A stretch of 64,000 bases of DNA from Vespa crabro (taxonomy: Eukaryota; Arthropoda; Insecta; Hymenoptera; Vespidae), in contig NC_060966.1 of assembly GCF_910589235.1 (NCBI RefSeq), forward strand, positions 5,990,320 through 6,054,319, given 5' to 3'. Of the stretch, positions 35,852-47,500 are shown piece by piece. A program made the position numbers and the translations under genes. How positions within the stretch are numbered: position 1 is the stretch's first letter; the number at the start of each line of letters is the position of its first letter. The notes below the pieces were generated by a model. It was not told the DNA's origin. It did no database searches and saw only the letters and a list, made by a program, of their open reading frames with translations.

Positions 35852-38474
35852 TTAACGTTTACGACGACAAACTCTTTTATGTTCACGTTGCCAATGAACC
35901 TGTTGACAATCAGTACTGCAATAAGCTGTGTTCCAACAGCAATGATATATTGCTTCAGCTTCGCAGTTGTAACACTGTAATTACAACATAGTAAATATTA
36001 ATTAAAGTGTGTGTGTATGTGTGTGTTTGTAACATAAACAATTGTGTGTGTGTGTGTGTGTATATGCAAAAAAAATACCCATTGTTTCTTTTTAATTTCA
36101 GATATAATCTGTTGATGTCTATCAGTTAGTTGCCTCAACTCTTTGGCATGTTCTGCTTGAAGTCTTTCCATTTCTCTGCATTTGTCAAGCTCCAATTCTC
36201 GTCGTAATTTTTCTAACGCCGTTGTTATAGGTTGTTCAGAAGTCCTACGTTCCCTTTTTATCTGAAACATTTTGTTCATAAAAAATAAAACCAACATGTT
36301 GCAGAATAAATAAGTATTATTAATGCACATTTTAACATTATGAAATATACTTTTGTATATATTATAATTTTATTTTATAATATATTATTAGTTAAATATA
36401 CCTTTGCTGGTATCACTTCTGTTTGAATTTGCTCTGTTTGCACGAGAACGCATTTAGATCTTGGTTCTTGAGAACTAGATGTTACCATGTCTTCTTGAGA
36501 TCCCTCCTTCTTTAAACCTTGTGGACATGTACTGGATATTTCTCTTGTAGGTTCATCCTCAGCTACCGGTAAGTGTGGGACTTGTCTTTCTTCGCTTCCA
36601 GCTTTACTTCTTGGAGATTTATTTCCTTTGGTCTCTTGGGATGCTGTTAATTCTGCATGACCATCAGTACTTAGACGTTCAACTTTAACTCTTAAGTCTT
36701 TTATAATCTGTTTTGTTGTATTGCTGTTGTATTGATGAGAAGTTTCTTTCAAGCTTGCTGAATCTATATGCCGAATTTTTGCAGCTTTGGGCCCATCATA
36801 GTCACTGCTACCATCTATTTCTTCAATAGTCTTGCCCGACTTTTGTAGTAAATGTTGATGATGTTTTAATTCTTCAAAAGCTCTGTTCCACGCCGTTGAT
36901 CTCTTTATCTATGAAATAATAGTAGTAAATAGTGTGAAAAAAATTTATCATTGCAAAATTTAAATTGAAATGCAATGATAGGACAATTACTCGCATTTTC
37001 TTTTGTTTCCTTATAGGCATTACCTTCATTTCTTTCCACTTTCCCTTTTCCGAAGGCTATGCAAGAATTCGTTGTTAAGATAGTTATTTTATCTAAGTGC
37101 AACAACAATTTTTAAATCGGTTTTCTCTCAACGGTTTTCTCTCCTATCATGTCAGTGATATAATAGACTGTTAACTGCATGTAACCTAAACCGAGAATTT
37201 TCAAAGTGGTCGCGTAATAGTTTCGCGTGTATAATCAAAGGATACCGCAACGCGTGTTTACCTGTAAACTTTGTAAGCTGACACTAATCGGCCGAATAAA
37301 AACTTTTTCTATGTTAGCCCGCATGTGATGCCCCCCAAAGAATCGAACATCGTAGACATTGCCATTAATTTGCATAACTTTGGCTGGCCAATAAGGATAT
37401 CCTTTTTGTTTAGCATAAACAAGTTGATGTGGTGGGTTGCATGGTATACAGAACCACATTTTCTCCGATTTCTCATTCGATATTCGGTAACAGTCCGCAC
37501 ACCGACGAATTTCTTGAAGATCATAACAGCAATCTTGATACATTGTGTTGCCCATTTCCCCGATTATACTGTGAGCTATAAAATTCGATAAAATATATAA
37601 AAAAATACATAGCACAGATAATAACATATTTAAAGGTTAAATATTTTACCTCCATGATATAACAGAATATTATGCAGAATATTGTGTGCATCTGCTTGAA
37701 ATTCCGTTAAATTGTTGTATTCATTTTTGTTGGTTTTAGAGTCCATAATTGCCAAATCCATATGATTTTTTATAAGATAACCAGGACGCCATGCATCTTC
37801 ACCTTCGCTTATCCAAGTAGGCCCAGAAAACCCACTTGGTGGTGTAACAACAGGATCATTATTAAAAACTATAGTTCGATTCGTAATTTCTAATGGTAAT
37901 TTTGCTTTTAAATGACCACATGTAAAGCTAAGTATATGATTGAGATCAGGTTTGTCTGGATATGTGTCAGTATTTATTTTCTGGAAAAAAAAAAAAAAAA
38001 ATATTTATATTTATGTTATTCATTTTATGTCAAAAATCTTAATATCTTAGAATATTTTCACATAATTATTATATTAACCTCACAAAAGTCACAAACTTTT
38101 AATTTTGTATTTGTAGGTACATGACAACCGAGATGATATACTCTGTGACATTGTTGACAAGATTCTACTAATCCAGCTTTTTGGCATTTGTAACAATACC
38201 AATCATGATCGATATTTCCTGGTGGTTCTATCGGTAATCTGTAACTTTCTTGTTCAATTCCTGTCTTTGATGGTACTTTTTTTAATAAAACAAGATTATC
38301 TTCCACAGCTTTGTTCAATTCTTCTTGAGCTTGTTGTTCTGTAATTCCGTAAACACGTGCCAAATGTCGTACCATGCGATCATTGCTAGGTAAACTTCTT
38401 TGATGCATTGTAATTTTTATGGCATCCCATATGCGTTGAGTCATAAAAGGATCTGTTCTCCGACGTATAGACAT
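35852..38474 (-). CDS. ZMYND11: ZMYND11 (BS69)-like chromatin reader
   Basis: Nuclear reader that in mammals binds H3.3K36me3 through its PWWP domain and restrains transcription elongation. Coding exons: 38079-38474, 37650-37980, 37262-37575, 36402-36908, 36079-36261 and 35852-35974, giving 617 residues (human 602). Order: an N-terminal winged-helix-like region, an atypical PHD finger (DWYCYKCQKAGLVESC, CHVPTN), a bromodomain-like helical part, a Cys-rich segment, PWWP (VYAKQKGYPYWPAKVMQING, FFGGHHM), a coiled coil (EMERLQAEHAKELRQLTDRH) and a C-terminal MYND zinc finger (CYNCEAEAIYHCCW, YCSTDCQQVHW) ending RRKR. An acceptor at 38493 precedes the ATG, so a non-coding first exon lies upstream, probably near 41288-41560. 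Confidence 0.95.
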
Positions 38475-38868
38475 GATTATTGTGAATCAAGTACTGTAAA
38501 TAAAAATAATATAATAATTATGGGACATTAAATTAATTTCATTAATAATAAAATTATTAATTGCATTATATTTCCATGGTATAATAAAGAATGTAATTCA
38601 AATATTACATCATAAAGTAGTATTCATAGAAATTATTTTTTGTTAGATAATATTTATTGCAAGCATCTTTACTTAAATATATTATCTATATAATAATATC
38701 AGACCCTCATATTCACTACCCACATGCAATGGGTTTACCAGAGACTAACAGTAGTCAGATGAGTTAGTTATAGTCTAGAAATTCTTTCAGTGACAGTATC
38801 CAGGCAAGTGACTTGTAAAAAAAAATTTAACTGTATTAAAAGTATAATAATTTTGATAGAATAACAAA

Positions 38869-41001
38869 ATGAATATCATAATAATAGGTGTAGCAGGATA
38901 TATTTTACTATTCTTCAATTTTATTGTACTAATAATACTTATAAAAAAGAAGTTTAAGTGTCAATCAGTGTCTTCATTTTATATCTTGTCAACATCTGAC
39001 GTATTAAATTCAATGCTTACAGCAATAGTGCTACTTATAAATCATGCTGATATGATGGCCAATACAAATTATTTTTATAAAAATGAACGGATTTTAAATA
39101 TAAATACTCTAAATAAATATTCAGACACATTTTTACAATTTTATGAAACATATAACTTATCTGCCGTGAACTATTTTGATCTAACAACGTGTAATATAAA
39201 AAATCTGCTTATGCACAATGCTATGTTTCTAATGCCTTTTACAAATGCATTTATATCATTAATAACATTTTCTATACAATGTAATTTAAGTGCTACATTT
39301 ATTAGTGATAGATACAACAATTACTTGCAATCAAAAATAAAAATGGAACAAAATCCAATTAGAATTTTTGATAATATTAATAATTCAGAATATCATAACA
39401 TAGAGGTTGCAAACACAGATGATACAAGTTCTAAAATTGACGAATTAATAACATCAAAAGATACAACTACTCTAAAAATTGAAGAAAAGATTCCACAGTT
39501 TTTTCATAACATAAAATTTAAAAACATCTTTGCAAAAAATAAGAGCATTGTTGGAATGAGTGTATTAAGTCAATGGTTGATACCAATGGTTTCGACAGGA
39601 ATTTTATATTTTGCGGACTATCAAAGCATAGGTATGATGTTACAAAATGAAAATGCAGAGTGCATGTATGAATCTCCTTTCTCTTTTTATAATTGTTTTA
39701 CAATAAATGAGGACACTATACATACAGAAAATTCGCATTCAACAATTTCGATACCAGTCTACAATGATTACATTAATAATACAAGTTCATTGAAATTATT
39801 CAATTTGAATGTAACAGAAAAAGAAATAATTTCGAAAGTATATGATATTATGAATTCGGCATTAAACAATACGTATAATTTAAAAAGTAAAAACTTCAGT
39901 AATCTTTCTAATCTAATTCATACAGAAACCAATGCAGATCCAAATAATAGCACAAATAACATTAATAACACTGATTCTGAAATAAGTTACAACGAATGGG
40001 TAATAACAAATGATTTAAATACCTATAATTGGTCTGATGATATATTGATTAAACACAAAAGTGATGTTCAAATAAAAGATGAAGAAGAAGAAGAGATTAA
40101 AAAATTATTACTGCCATGGAATATTTCTTCAATTCCTTTAAATTTAATTGAAAAAAATAAAATGAATAAAAATATATCTCAAGATAATGGCCTTATCAAT
40201 AATGAAAACGTAACTATATTATTGATAAATGATAAAAACAGAACAGAACAAGCTTTATTACCAATATCTAAAGAAAAAATTCTTTTGGATATTATATCAC
40301 GAATAAAAAGTAGTACCTCTAAAGGAAATAAAAAAAAAGGAAGCAGAACTAAAAAAAGTGAATTACAGTATTATAATATTGAAAATAACATCTCTACAAC
40401 AGAAACAATAACAGTTATTACAGAACTCTATCAAGATGTTGACAAGTTATTTGAGACTAATACAATATGTACCATGGATAAATGCATTATATCAACAAAA
40501 TTTTTAAGATTGTATTTTCTTGTGCTTATATTTATAATATATTTCTTACCAATTATCTTGTCATCCGTTCTACAAGTACGTAGTAAATTTGTTTGTCAGA
40601 ATGTATTAAGTAATCTGAAAGAAAAAAATTCAATTAGATATATTATTTCTAATAATTCTTGTTTGAACATGAAGTACAGTAATAAAGAATCTGACCAGGC
40701 ATGCAATCATATTAAAATATATGACAACATATTAAAAGAATCAATACAAGTTGACAAATTATTAGAAACGATTAAAGTATCTTTAATAATTGGCATAATG
40801 TTATGGACACCTATTTTTTTGCAAACTATACTCAAAGTGTTTTTATGTGTCAATGTATCAACATGGATCACAGACTGTACATTTCTATGTACTATATTCA
40901 ATGATATCATAAGAAACATTTTCAATCTAAGCATAGTTAAAATACAAGAAATTCCAAAAAATTTTAGCAGAAAAGAAAACTCTGTACATCCCAGCGAGTA
41001 A
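38869..41001 (+). CDS. Divergent orphan class A GPCR-like receptor
   Basis: Intronless 710-residue protein with seven hydrophobic segments, about residues 5-26, 36-60, 113-145, 228-250, 547-569, 636-660 and 665-690. Class A landmarks: STSDVL in TM2 (conserved Asp), a Cys before TM3 (TTCNIKN), SDRY closing TM3 (Asp147-Arg148-Tyr149), a Trp in TM4 (SQWLIP), a Pro in TM5 (YFLPIIL) and WTPIF in TM6. TM7 has FNDIIRNIF where NPxxY would be, so the match is partial. The N-terminus is very short. The second extracellular loop, by contrast, is about 295 residues, Asn-rich, with about a dozen N-glycosylation sequons, an acidic patch (DEEEEEIKK) and a basic patch (KKKGSRTKK). I do not recognise a ligand or named orthologue. 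It probably lies inside the ZMYND11 5'-UTR intron on the opposite strand. Confidence 0.8.
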   Translation: MNIIIIGVAGYILLFFNFIVLIILIKKKFKCQSVSSFYILSTSDVLNSMLTAIVLLINHADMMANTNYFYKNERILNINTLNKYSDTFLQFYETYNLSAVNYFDLTTCNIKNLLMHNAMFLMPFTNAFISLITFSIQCNLSATFISDRYNNYLQSKIKMEQNPIRIFDNINNSEYHNIEVANTDDTSSKIDELITSKDTTTLKIEEKIPQFFHNIKFKNIFAKNKSIVGMSVLSQWLIPMVSTGILYFADYQSIGMMLQNENAECMYESPFSFYNCFTINEDTIHTENSHSTISIPVYNDYINNTSSLKLFNLNVTEKEIISKVYDIMNSALNNTYNLKSKNFSNLSNLIHTETNADPNNSTNNINNTDSEISYNEWVITNDLNTYNWSDDILIKHKSDVQIKDEEEEEIKKLLLPWNISSIPLNLIEKNKMNKNISQDNGLINNENVTILLINDKNRTEQALLPISKEKILLDIISRIKSSTSKGNKKKGSRTKKSELQYYNIENNISTTETITVITELYQDVDKLFETNTICTMDKCIISTKFLRLYFLVLIFIIYFLPIILSSVLQVRSKFVCQNVLSNLKEKNSIRYIISNNSCLNMKYSNKESDQACNHIKIYDNILKESIQVDKLLETIKVSLIIGIMLWTPIFLQTILKVFLCVNVSTWITDCTFLCTIFNDIIRNIFNLSIVKIQEIPKNFSRKENSVHPSE

Positions 41002-42379
41002 ATCATTTAATATTTAATAGTTATTAACAATCTCATTGTCACATTATTCAGTCCTACAAATATTATATATTACTACTATTCATTATTTTATTATAATATC
41101 ATTTAGTTGAGCTAATTATAAATTCTCCTAATCGACGAATGGATAAAAATTTAAGTATGAAAATAGAAATAAATTTGACATCATTAATCAAGTTCATTGT
41201 ATCACAGATTTTTGTAGTATTTTCTTTATATAACATTAAACTATTCTAATTTTAATAACTGAAATTTGATGTTCTCGCAAACTTACTTGTGTTCGTTAAG
41301 ATAATGGACGATCTTCTCATGTAACTATTCTATTTACGAATTAGCGAAAAAATAGAAATCCTGCTTAATCTACCAAATGTCCAATCGATTATTAACACGA
41401 ATCCTTGAAGGTCGCTAGATTAGTAAAAAGAATTTCTTATCGACGCCCAACAACACGAAACGAAGTGGTAATTAAACGATAAAAGACGCGTACGGATACT
41501 GTGCGCACGTCACGAGCCCGACATAACCTCAATGGTGCGCACGCAACGGTACGACCGTAATTGCCTGCTGATGAAATATTTTTTTTTTTTTCGTAGCTTC
41601 ACTATTAATAATTTTCTAACGTAGAGAGAATTATTTTTTATATAGAATACAAACTTACGAACTATTTATATTTTCTAATTTATATTTGTATGTGTATCGC
41701 CAACTAATTCGTTCTATACAGAATATTACATATTAATGAAACATTCTTACAAAACCTTATTACTGTTTTTCAATCGCATAGTAACAAACTTTTATTGGTA
41801 ATTGTCCAAATTACAGTTGTTTAGAAAGATAACTTGTGAATGAATATCGATTCTTCATTACACCAAACTACTTTGAAATAATTTTTAAGTGGTTTCAAAT
41901 ACCATTTGTTGCGCGCCATTAACAATTTTTAGTTATCACCTATAATAACCCGCATTATGCTGCTATGATTCGTATGAATTTATCAGTTTTCAAACCCATA
42001 ATCACCGATAGCTATTAATTATTAAAATCAGATGAATATATACATTTCGTCGATTATTATCTAAGCTTTCATTTTGTATATCCCTCTCCATGCAAAATTT
42101 CACGTTTCTTCGTATTTGTTCGTATAGTATTTTCACGTCTATTACGTCTCTTTTGTACAGTACATTCGTATCTCTTCGGGTATCTTCGTACAGACGTTCG
42201 TGTCTCTTTGTGTCCCTTTGTGTATTACTCCGCCCGCGCGTTACTTCGTTCAATATGTTACAATAATTACATTTCAATGCAATATGTTCGAGTCTCTTTA
42301 TATAAAAAAAAATTAATCAGTTATTATTTTTAATAGAAAAATATAAAGAATTAATGAATATATTAATATTTACATTTCT
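41002..42379. other. Region with candidate ZMYND11 promoter and first exon
   Basis: On the minus strand a strong donor AA|GTAAGT (41287/41286) follows about 270 bases that include a CG-rich block at about 41485-41570. This fits a non-coding first exon of ZMYND11. Positions 42090-42240 hold a degenerate repeat of CGTGTCTCTTTGT-like units, read on the other strand as an Arg/Asp-rich open frame that I do not accept as a gene. Confidence 0.45.
41501..41542. promoter_or_regulatory. Two GTGCGCAC palindromes in a CG-rich block
   Basis: The palindrome GTGCGCAC occurs at 41501-41508 and again at 41535-41542. It resembles the TGCGCA core bound by NRF1 and its fly relative Ewg, a common mark of housekeeping promoters. 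With the donor at 41287 on the minus strand this suggests the ZMYND11 promoter. The motifs are seen; the promoter role is inferred. Confidence 0.4.
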
Positions 42380-43411
42380 CTACAGGTATTTTTTATTTTC
42401 CCATATTGATTTTCCACCAATACAAAGTCCACCAGAACAACCAACAGAATAACAGGATCTATTACCTAAGTGAGATTTTATCCGTACATTAGAAACAGAA
42501 GTATCTATTATTAATTTTTCTGAAATCCAAGAATTATATTCTCCTTTATCGTTAATTTCTTCGTATTTATTAGTGAATTTAGGTTTTAATTTAGAAAAGA
42601 GATCTTTCGGAAGTCCATCTTGTTCTGCCAACATCGTACAAATTTGAGTTAAGTCAATAATGAAATTTGGCAATAAATCTATTTCATTCGACTTAAGTTT
42701 TTCGTCAGGAAAACAAATTTTTCTTTCTCTTTCTTGTGCTTTTATTAAAATTTCGTCATAAATAGGGACTCTCATGCATCGAAATTCATCAGGGAAATTT
42801 TGGTTTTTAAATAACAATGTTTTTTCATCAATTGCAAACTCAATAGTACTATATTTTCCAACGCATAAAAGTCTTAAAAAAATTGATATCATTCCAGACA
42901 CCGTACGATCTTGATTTAATAAAATGAATTTATTTTTAATAACGTATGGTTTTGGCATGTGATAAGTGTCGTTAACTGCCATTGAAATTTGATCGCATAA
43001 ACATCCATACAAAGGTATTTTTGCTTCACCTAAAGAATCCTTCATAATTTCATATGGACATATTGATATGCTTTTTATTTTATAAACATCTAAAGTTAAT
43101 AGTGAAGATCTCATTGCACTTATCAATTCGTTTGGATTTCTTGGAAATAAATGTGTTTGTCCACAATTGAAATTCACAATACGACATTTTGCATCATTAC
43201 GAATTTCTTTGGATTTTTTTGTTTTCGTTAGATTGTACTCATGTTGAAAAATTCTAATTAGAGGAAAGTCAATGAATTTCAAATCAACTCCTAACTCAGG
43301 AGTTAATTCTTTTTTTTGTGATTTATCTACATAAAGAGTCACATCTTTTACAAAAACTTCTAATGCAAATAATTGTTCATCTTTTGTATTTATACAATTG
43401 TCATTAGTCAT
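42380..43411 (-). CDS. Uncharacterised intronless 343-residue protein
   Basis: A single uninterrupted frame of 343 codons starting at 43411. The sequence looks like real protein: mixed composition, alternating hydrophobic residues suggestive of beta strands in the first half (LEVFVKDVTLYV, VDLKFIDFPLIRIF, CRIVNFNCGQTHLFPRN) and a Cys/Gly-rich C-terminus (SVGCSGGLCIGG). No signal peptide or membrane segment is visible. The N-terminal part could be a C2-like beta-sandwich, but that is a guess from pattern only. The region from 43412 to the NIP7 stop (355 bases) is AT-rich with no visible signal. I do not recognise the family. The high Lys/Asn content follows the local AT bias. Confidence 0.75.
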   Translation of the reverse strand: MTNDNCINTKDEQLFALEVFVKDVTLYVDKSQKKELTPELGVDLKFIDFPLIRIFQHEYNLTKTKKSKEIRNDAKCRIVNFNCGQTHLFPRNPNELISAMRSSLLTLDVYKIKSISICPYEIMKDSLGEAKIPLYGCLCDQISMAVNDTYHMPKPYVIKNKFILLNQDRTVSGMISIFLRLLCVGKYSTIEFAIDEKTLLFKNQNFPDEFRCMRVPIYDEILIKAQERERKICFPDEKLKSNEIDLLPNFIIDLTQICTMLAEQDGLPKDLFSKLKPKFTNKYEEINDKGEYNSWISEKLIIDTSVSNVRIKSHLGNRSCYSVGCSGGLCIGGKSIWENKKYL

Positions 43412-43765
43412 GACTAATGTTATTCACAATGCAGTCTTAGAAATTATAACATAATGAAATTAATGCTTTGTTATTTTTGAACTTAAAAATTAATAATTAT
43501 ACAAAACTGGAATAAAATGATAATTACACAAAATTTTGACAGGTGTAACTATACTGTCAATTGTTTTGATCTAATAATTATTAATATAATACATTTTTTA
43601 TATTATATGATATCGTTCAATTTTGTAAAACTTTCATATTGATGAAAGTAATAATAAGAATATATGTATTTACTTACTCATTTTTATATAAAATACAAAT
43701 GTACATATATATAAATGTAACTTCTTAATATTTATATACAAGGAAATTATTTAGACATTTAGAAA

Positions 43766-44574
43766 TTATAGTAATGTATCCTCAGATCTAATATATTCCC
43801 CAATATCTGCTTGATGGAAACAAATTGTTGCCATAGGATCAGCATTTTTACATTCCAATGTGCTTTTAGCCATTACACCAAATCCCTATAAATATTTAAC
43901 ATTTAGAAGATTGTTGATATAAGATATATTATATCAATATATAAGACTATTACTAAAATAATACAATACAATACATACCAGAGGTATATCATTCATAGAA
44001 AAAACAACTACACCTTGGTATTGTCCTGTATTCTCTGTTATACGTCCTAAACCAGATTTTAAGACATGATGTCCATATAAAAATTGTTGTTCTGCAGAGG
44101 ACTTTACCCAGAGCTTATGCTTAAAATAGAATATAATAAACAATTATTAACTATAATAAAATTATCATTTGTGTATATATAATGTTATTTACTTGAGCAT
44201 ATGGTGCAAGGTAATTCAAAGCAGTAATATGCAATTTAAATTTTCCTGATTTAGTAAACTTTCCCAGGCATGTACCTAGACTAACTAAATTATCTGGACT
44301 AACTGTATGTGCTAATGATAAAATCTTTTCTGACACATAATATATTCTATCCTTCTTTTCACGAAAACAATATGTGCCATCTGGTCGGTCTATCAAATTT
44401 TTTATATTTTCTCCGATACTGTAAACAAAATAATTAAAAAATAATTAACGAAAAATAAATAAGAAATAATTCCAAGTGAATTTTAACAATCCATTTATTT
44501 TTGAAAAAAATGACTTACTATTTTTTTAATTTTTCGAACACAAGTTTTGTTCTTTCTTCTGATAAACGTTTCAT
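43766..44574 (-). CDS. NIP7: NIP7, 60S ribosome biogenesis factor
   Basis: Nucleolar protein needed for pre-rRNA processing and 60S subunit assembly. Four exons: 44519-44574, 44193-44418, 43979-44119 and 43766-43885, giving 180 residues, the same as human NIP7. Order: an N-terminal alpha/beta domain (MKRLSEERTKLVFEKLKKYI, RPDGTYCFREKKDRIYYVSE, LGTCLGKFTKSGKF) and a C-terminal PUA RNA-binding domain (YGHHVLKSGLGRITENTG, YQGVVVFSMNDIPLGFGVMA). It ends in the HQADIGEYIRSEDTLL tail. All borders are GT-AG. It is transcribed in the same direction as the 343-residue gene downstream. Confidence 0.96.
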
Positions 44575-47500
44575 ATTTGTTAAAAACTAAGTTTCACTCG
44601 TCTATAATTTTAAATAATCGAATTTTAACAAAAATAATTCCAACGCACGGCATAAACACAAAGCGTGTAGGAATAGTTAAACTAATCTAACATAACCTTT
44701 TTACCATTCTCGATCATAATGCCGCCAATTCAGCAGGAACCAAACAAATAGGAAATAATATAAGAAAATTAGATAATATTATGAATAATATTATAATGAA
44801 ATATTATGATTGCTATTTATATATTAATTAAAACATTAGCATAGTAACATTGGCAGTTCATATACAGTAACAATATTAAAAAAAAAAAAAAAAAAAAAAA
44901 TAAATAAACTAGAATTATTTTATATTCTTGATTTTCGTTTACAAAACTTTACTCTTTTGTCTTATATATTTTTCGAACCAATACTAGGTTTCAATAATTA
45001 AAAACTTCTTTTTATTTACATTCATATATTCATTTGTTATTTTATTCTACAATTTAAATAAATATGCATCAATAGTTAGAGAATTTAGGACAATACAGTT
45101 AATTTTTTATAAACTATTTAATTATTTACTTTTGATACTATTAATTGATATATTTTGAAACATTTTCAAATATTTGAAAAAAAAAGGATTTGGTATTTTG
45201 ATAATTTTTCTTATGTGATTTAAGTTTTTTTATATATTTTGTGAAGAAACAACTTGTTTACGAATCATATGTTCGTTTCATATATGTTCTCTTGTATACA
45301 AATTTACAGGATCATGAAGTTTATGTTACTTATAATGACATATGCATATTACAACATGTTACAGCATTGACAATCAAAATTTATAAAACTTTCTACAAAA
45401 TGATGTATTAATTTTAATTTGTAATGTAAATGTTTAACATAATTCATTTAATAACTTAAATATATATATATATATATAGCTAAACAACACATTGATAAAA
45501 AATGATAAGAAAGCGTGTTATTGCATTAAAAATAAAAATAGAAAGATTATAACTAATAAGTATATAAATGTACATTTTAATATAATGCATAAAAAGATTT
45601 AAATTTACAAGTATGCTATAAAATTATTATACATTTATGATTTAAGATCAATAATAATCAATTACTAACATTGGAATTATAAAAGAACATACTTCTTATA
45701 TTAAAATTTTTATTAAACGTTTATATTAAGATAGGATCTATCAAATGTTTATATATAGTACCAAGAATTCTTTAAAGATTAACATTTTGACAACTATTAA
45801 ATAAAGTACATCATTACTGTAGAACGTGTATACATATTTAAATTTTTGGCAAACATACACTCAAGTACAATAAATTAAAAAAGAAAAGCTAGGATTTTTA
45901 AGCAGCATTGTCATATGTGCGTATAAGATATCTCGTATTAATTAATAAGTCCATAGATGTTAAATGATAAAAGATATTTAAATGATGTATCACATCTTTA
46001 TATGTTTTGCCTCATAAAGCTAGTTCATGTTATTTAGCTGGGCAAACTTTTATGCTTGGATCTAAAAGTGCATGATAAGAACTTTAATGATAAAATCAAT
46101 CTTAACTGTTATTAAAAAATATCTATATAGAACTATACAGTCATAGTAAAAAAAAGTATATCTATATAATCATAATATAATCAAAATTGTAAACATTTGT
46201 CTTAGTTATTATGCAATTGGATTTTGTAAAATTTTCCTCTCACAAAAATCTTTAGATTTGTCTTTTTCTTTTCTTTTCTCTCTCTCTCTCTTTTTTTTCT
46301 ATGAAATTAATACTTGTATCTGTCTTAATTTATTTATTATTTTTAAAAGACACATTATTTATTATTTCATTAAATTTATAAAATCAATATTCAAAATTTT
46401 ATATAACTTGAGATTAATAAATTTTTTACAAATGAACTTCCAATTAATAAAGCCAAATTTATCTCCTAATCTATGTATATGACATAAATATATGAGTATT
46501 AGCAGCATAAAAGAAAACAATTGGATAAAAATTGTATATTTCATAATGAAAGTATTAAATTTTTTAATAAGGATTGCCATTCTGTAGTTCATAAACCATA
46601 TATAGCTTTTATCTTCAAAATATACACAACAATGTATCTATTGTACAATATGAACAATAGATGTATAATAGATTAACTATTATGATACTGATGAATAGTT
46701 TGCTGCTTCAAACATTGGATATAACTATGTAATTTCTTGATAAATTTGTCTTATTTATGCAATCCTAGTTCGTATTTTCAATAATCTGATTATTTTCTTC
46801 CTATAGGAAGTATTATTCTTTACAGGATGTTATGTATTGTCCGTGCTTATGTAACTAGGCACATAATCACATTTTACTTGTATCATAATTTCGAATGAAT
46901 AAAATATACACACATATAAGTGTACATATATTCCACAAGATAATTAATTTATTATAAAGAAAATATTATGACACAAGTAATAAAATCTTCTGTAATTCAC
47001 CGAAATCTATTAAACTAATATTTCTCAGAATTGTTTTCAATATAGGTAAACATTTGTCGATACATTTCTTTTGATAATCGAAGTATTATCGATAATAATA
47101 AAGAGTAATGCGTGTCAATATTGTTATCGATTAATGATAAAATTAAGTTGGCAACGCTGGACAAAATCGCGCACATTTTATTTTGACGATAGAATAATAC
47201 AAATGGCGGTCGTTCCAACTGTGAATCAGAAAACTTTTTAAATTTTTAAACACAAATAAACACGAAACAACGACAATTAAAATTCCAGGATGCAGGTAGG
47301 GCAGATCGTCGTTTTTAGCGAATGGCTACTATCTTATTAAATTTTCAAACGAGAATCAAATTAAAGTTGCAAATAATCCATTTTCTGTAAGATTGTTTAT
47401 TCAGGAGGTTTTTAATTAAATTCAGATATTTAATCCATTTGACTTTTTCAATTTTACGAAATGTCTTATAATTTCGTTCATAACCTCTCTCAAAGTTAAG

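Noticed and set aside
42002..42277. 91-codon minus-strand frame rich in Arg and Asp
   Set aside because: It is the translation of a degenerate tandem repeat; periodic residues mirror the DNA repeat, with no other evidence of coding.
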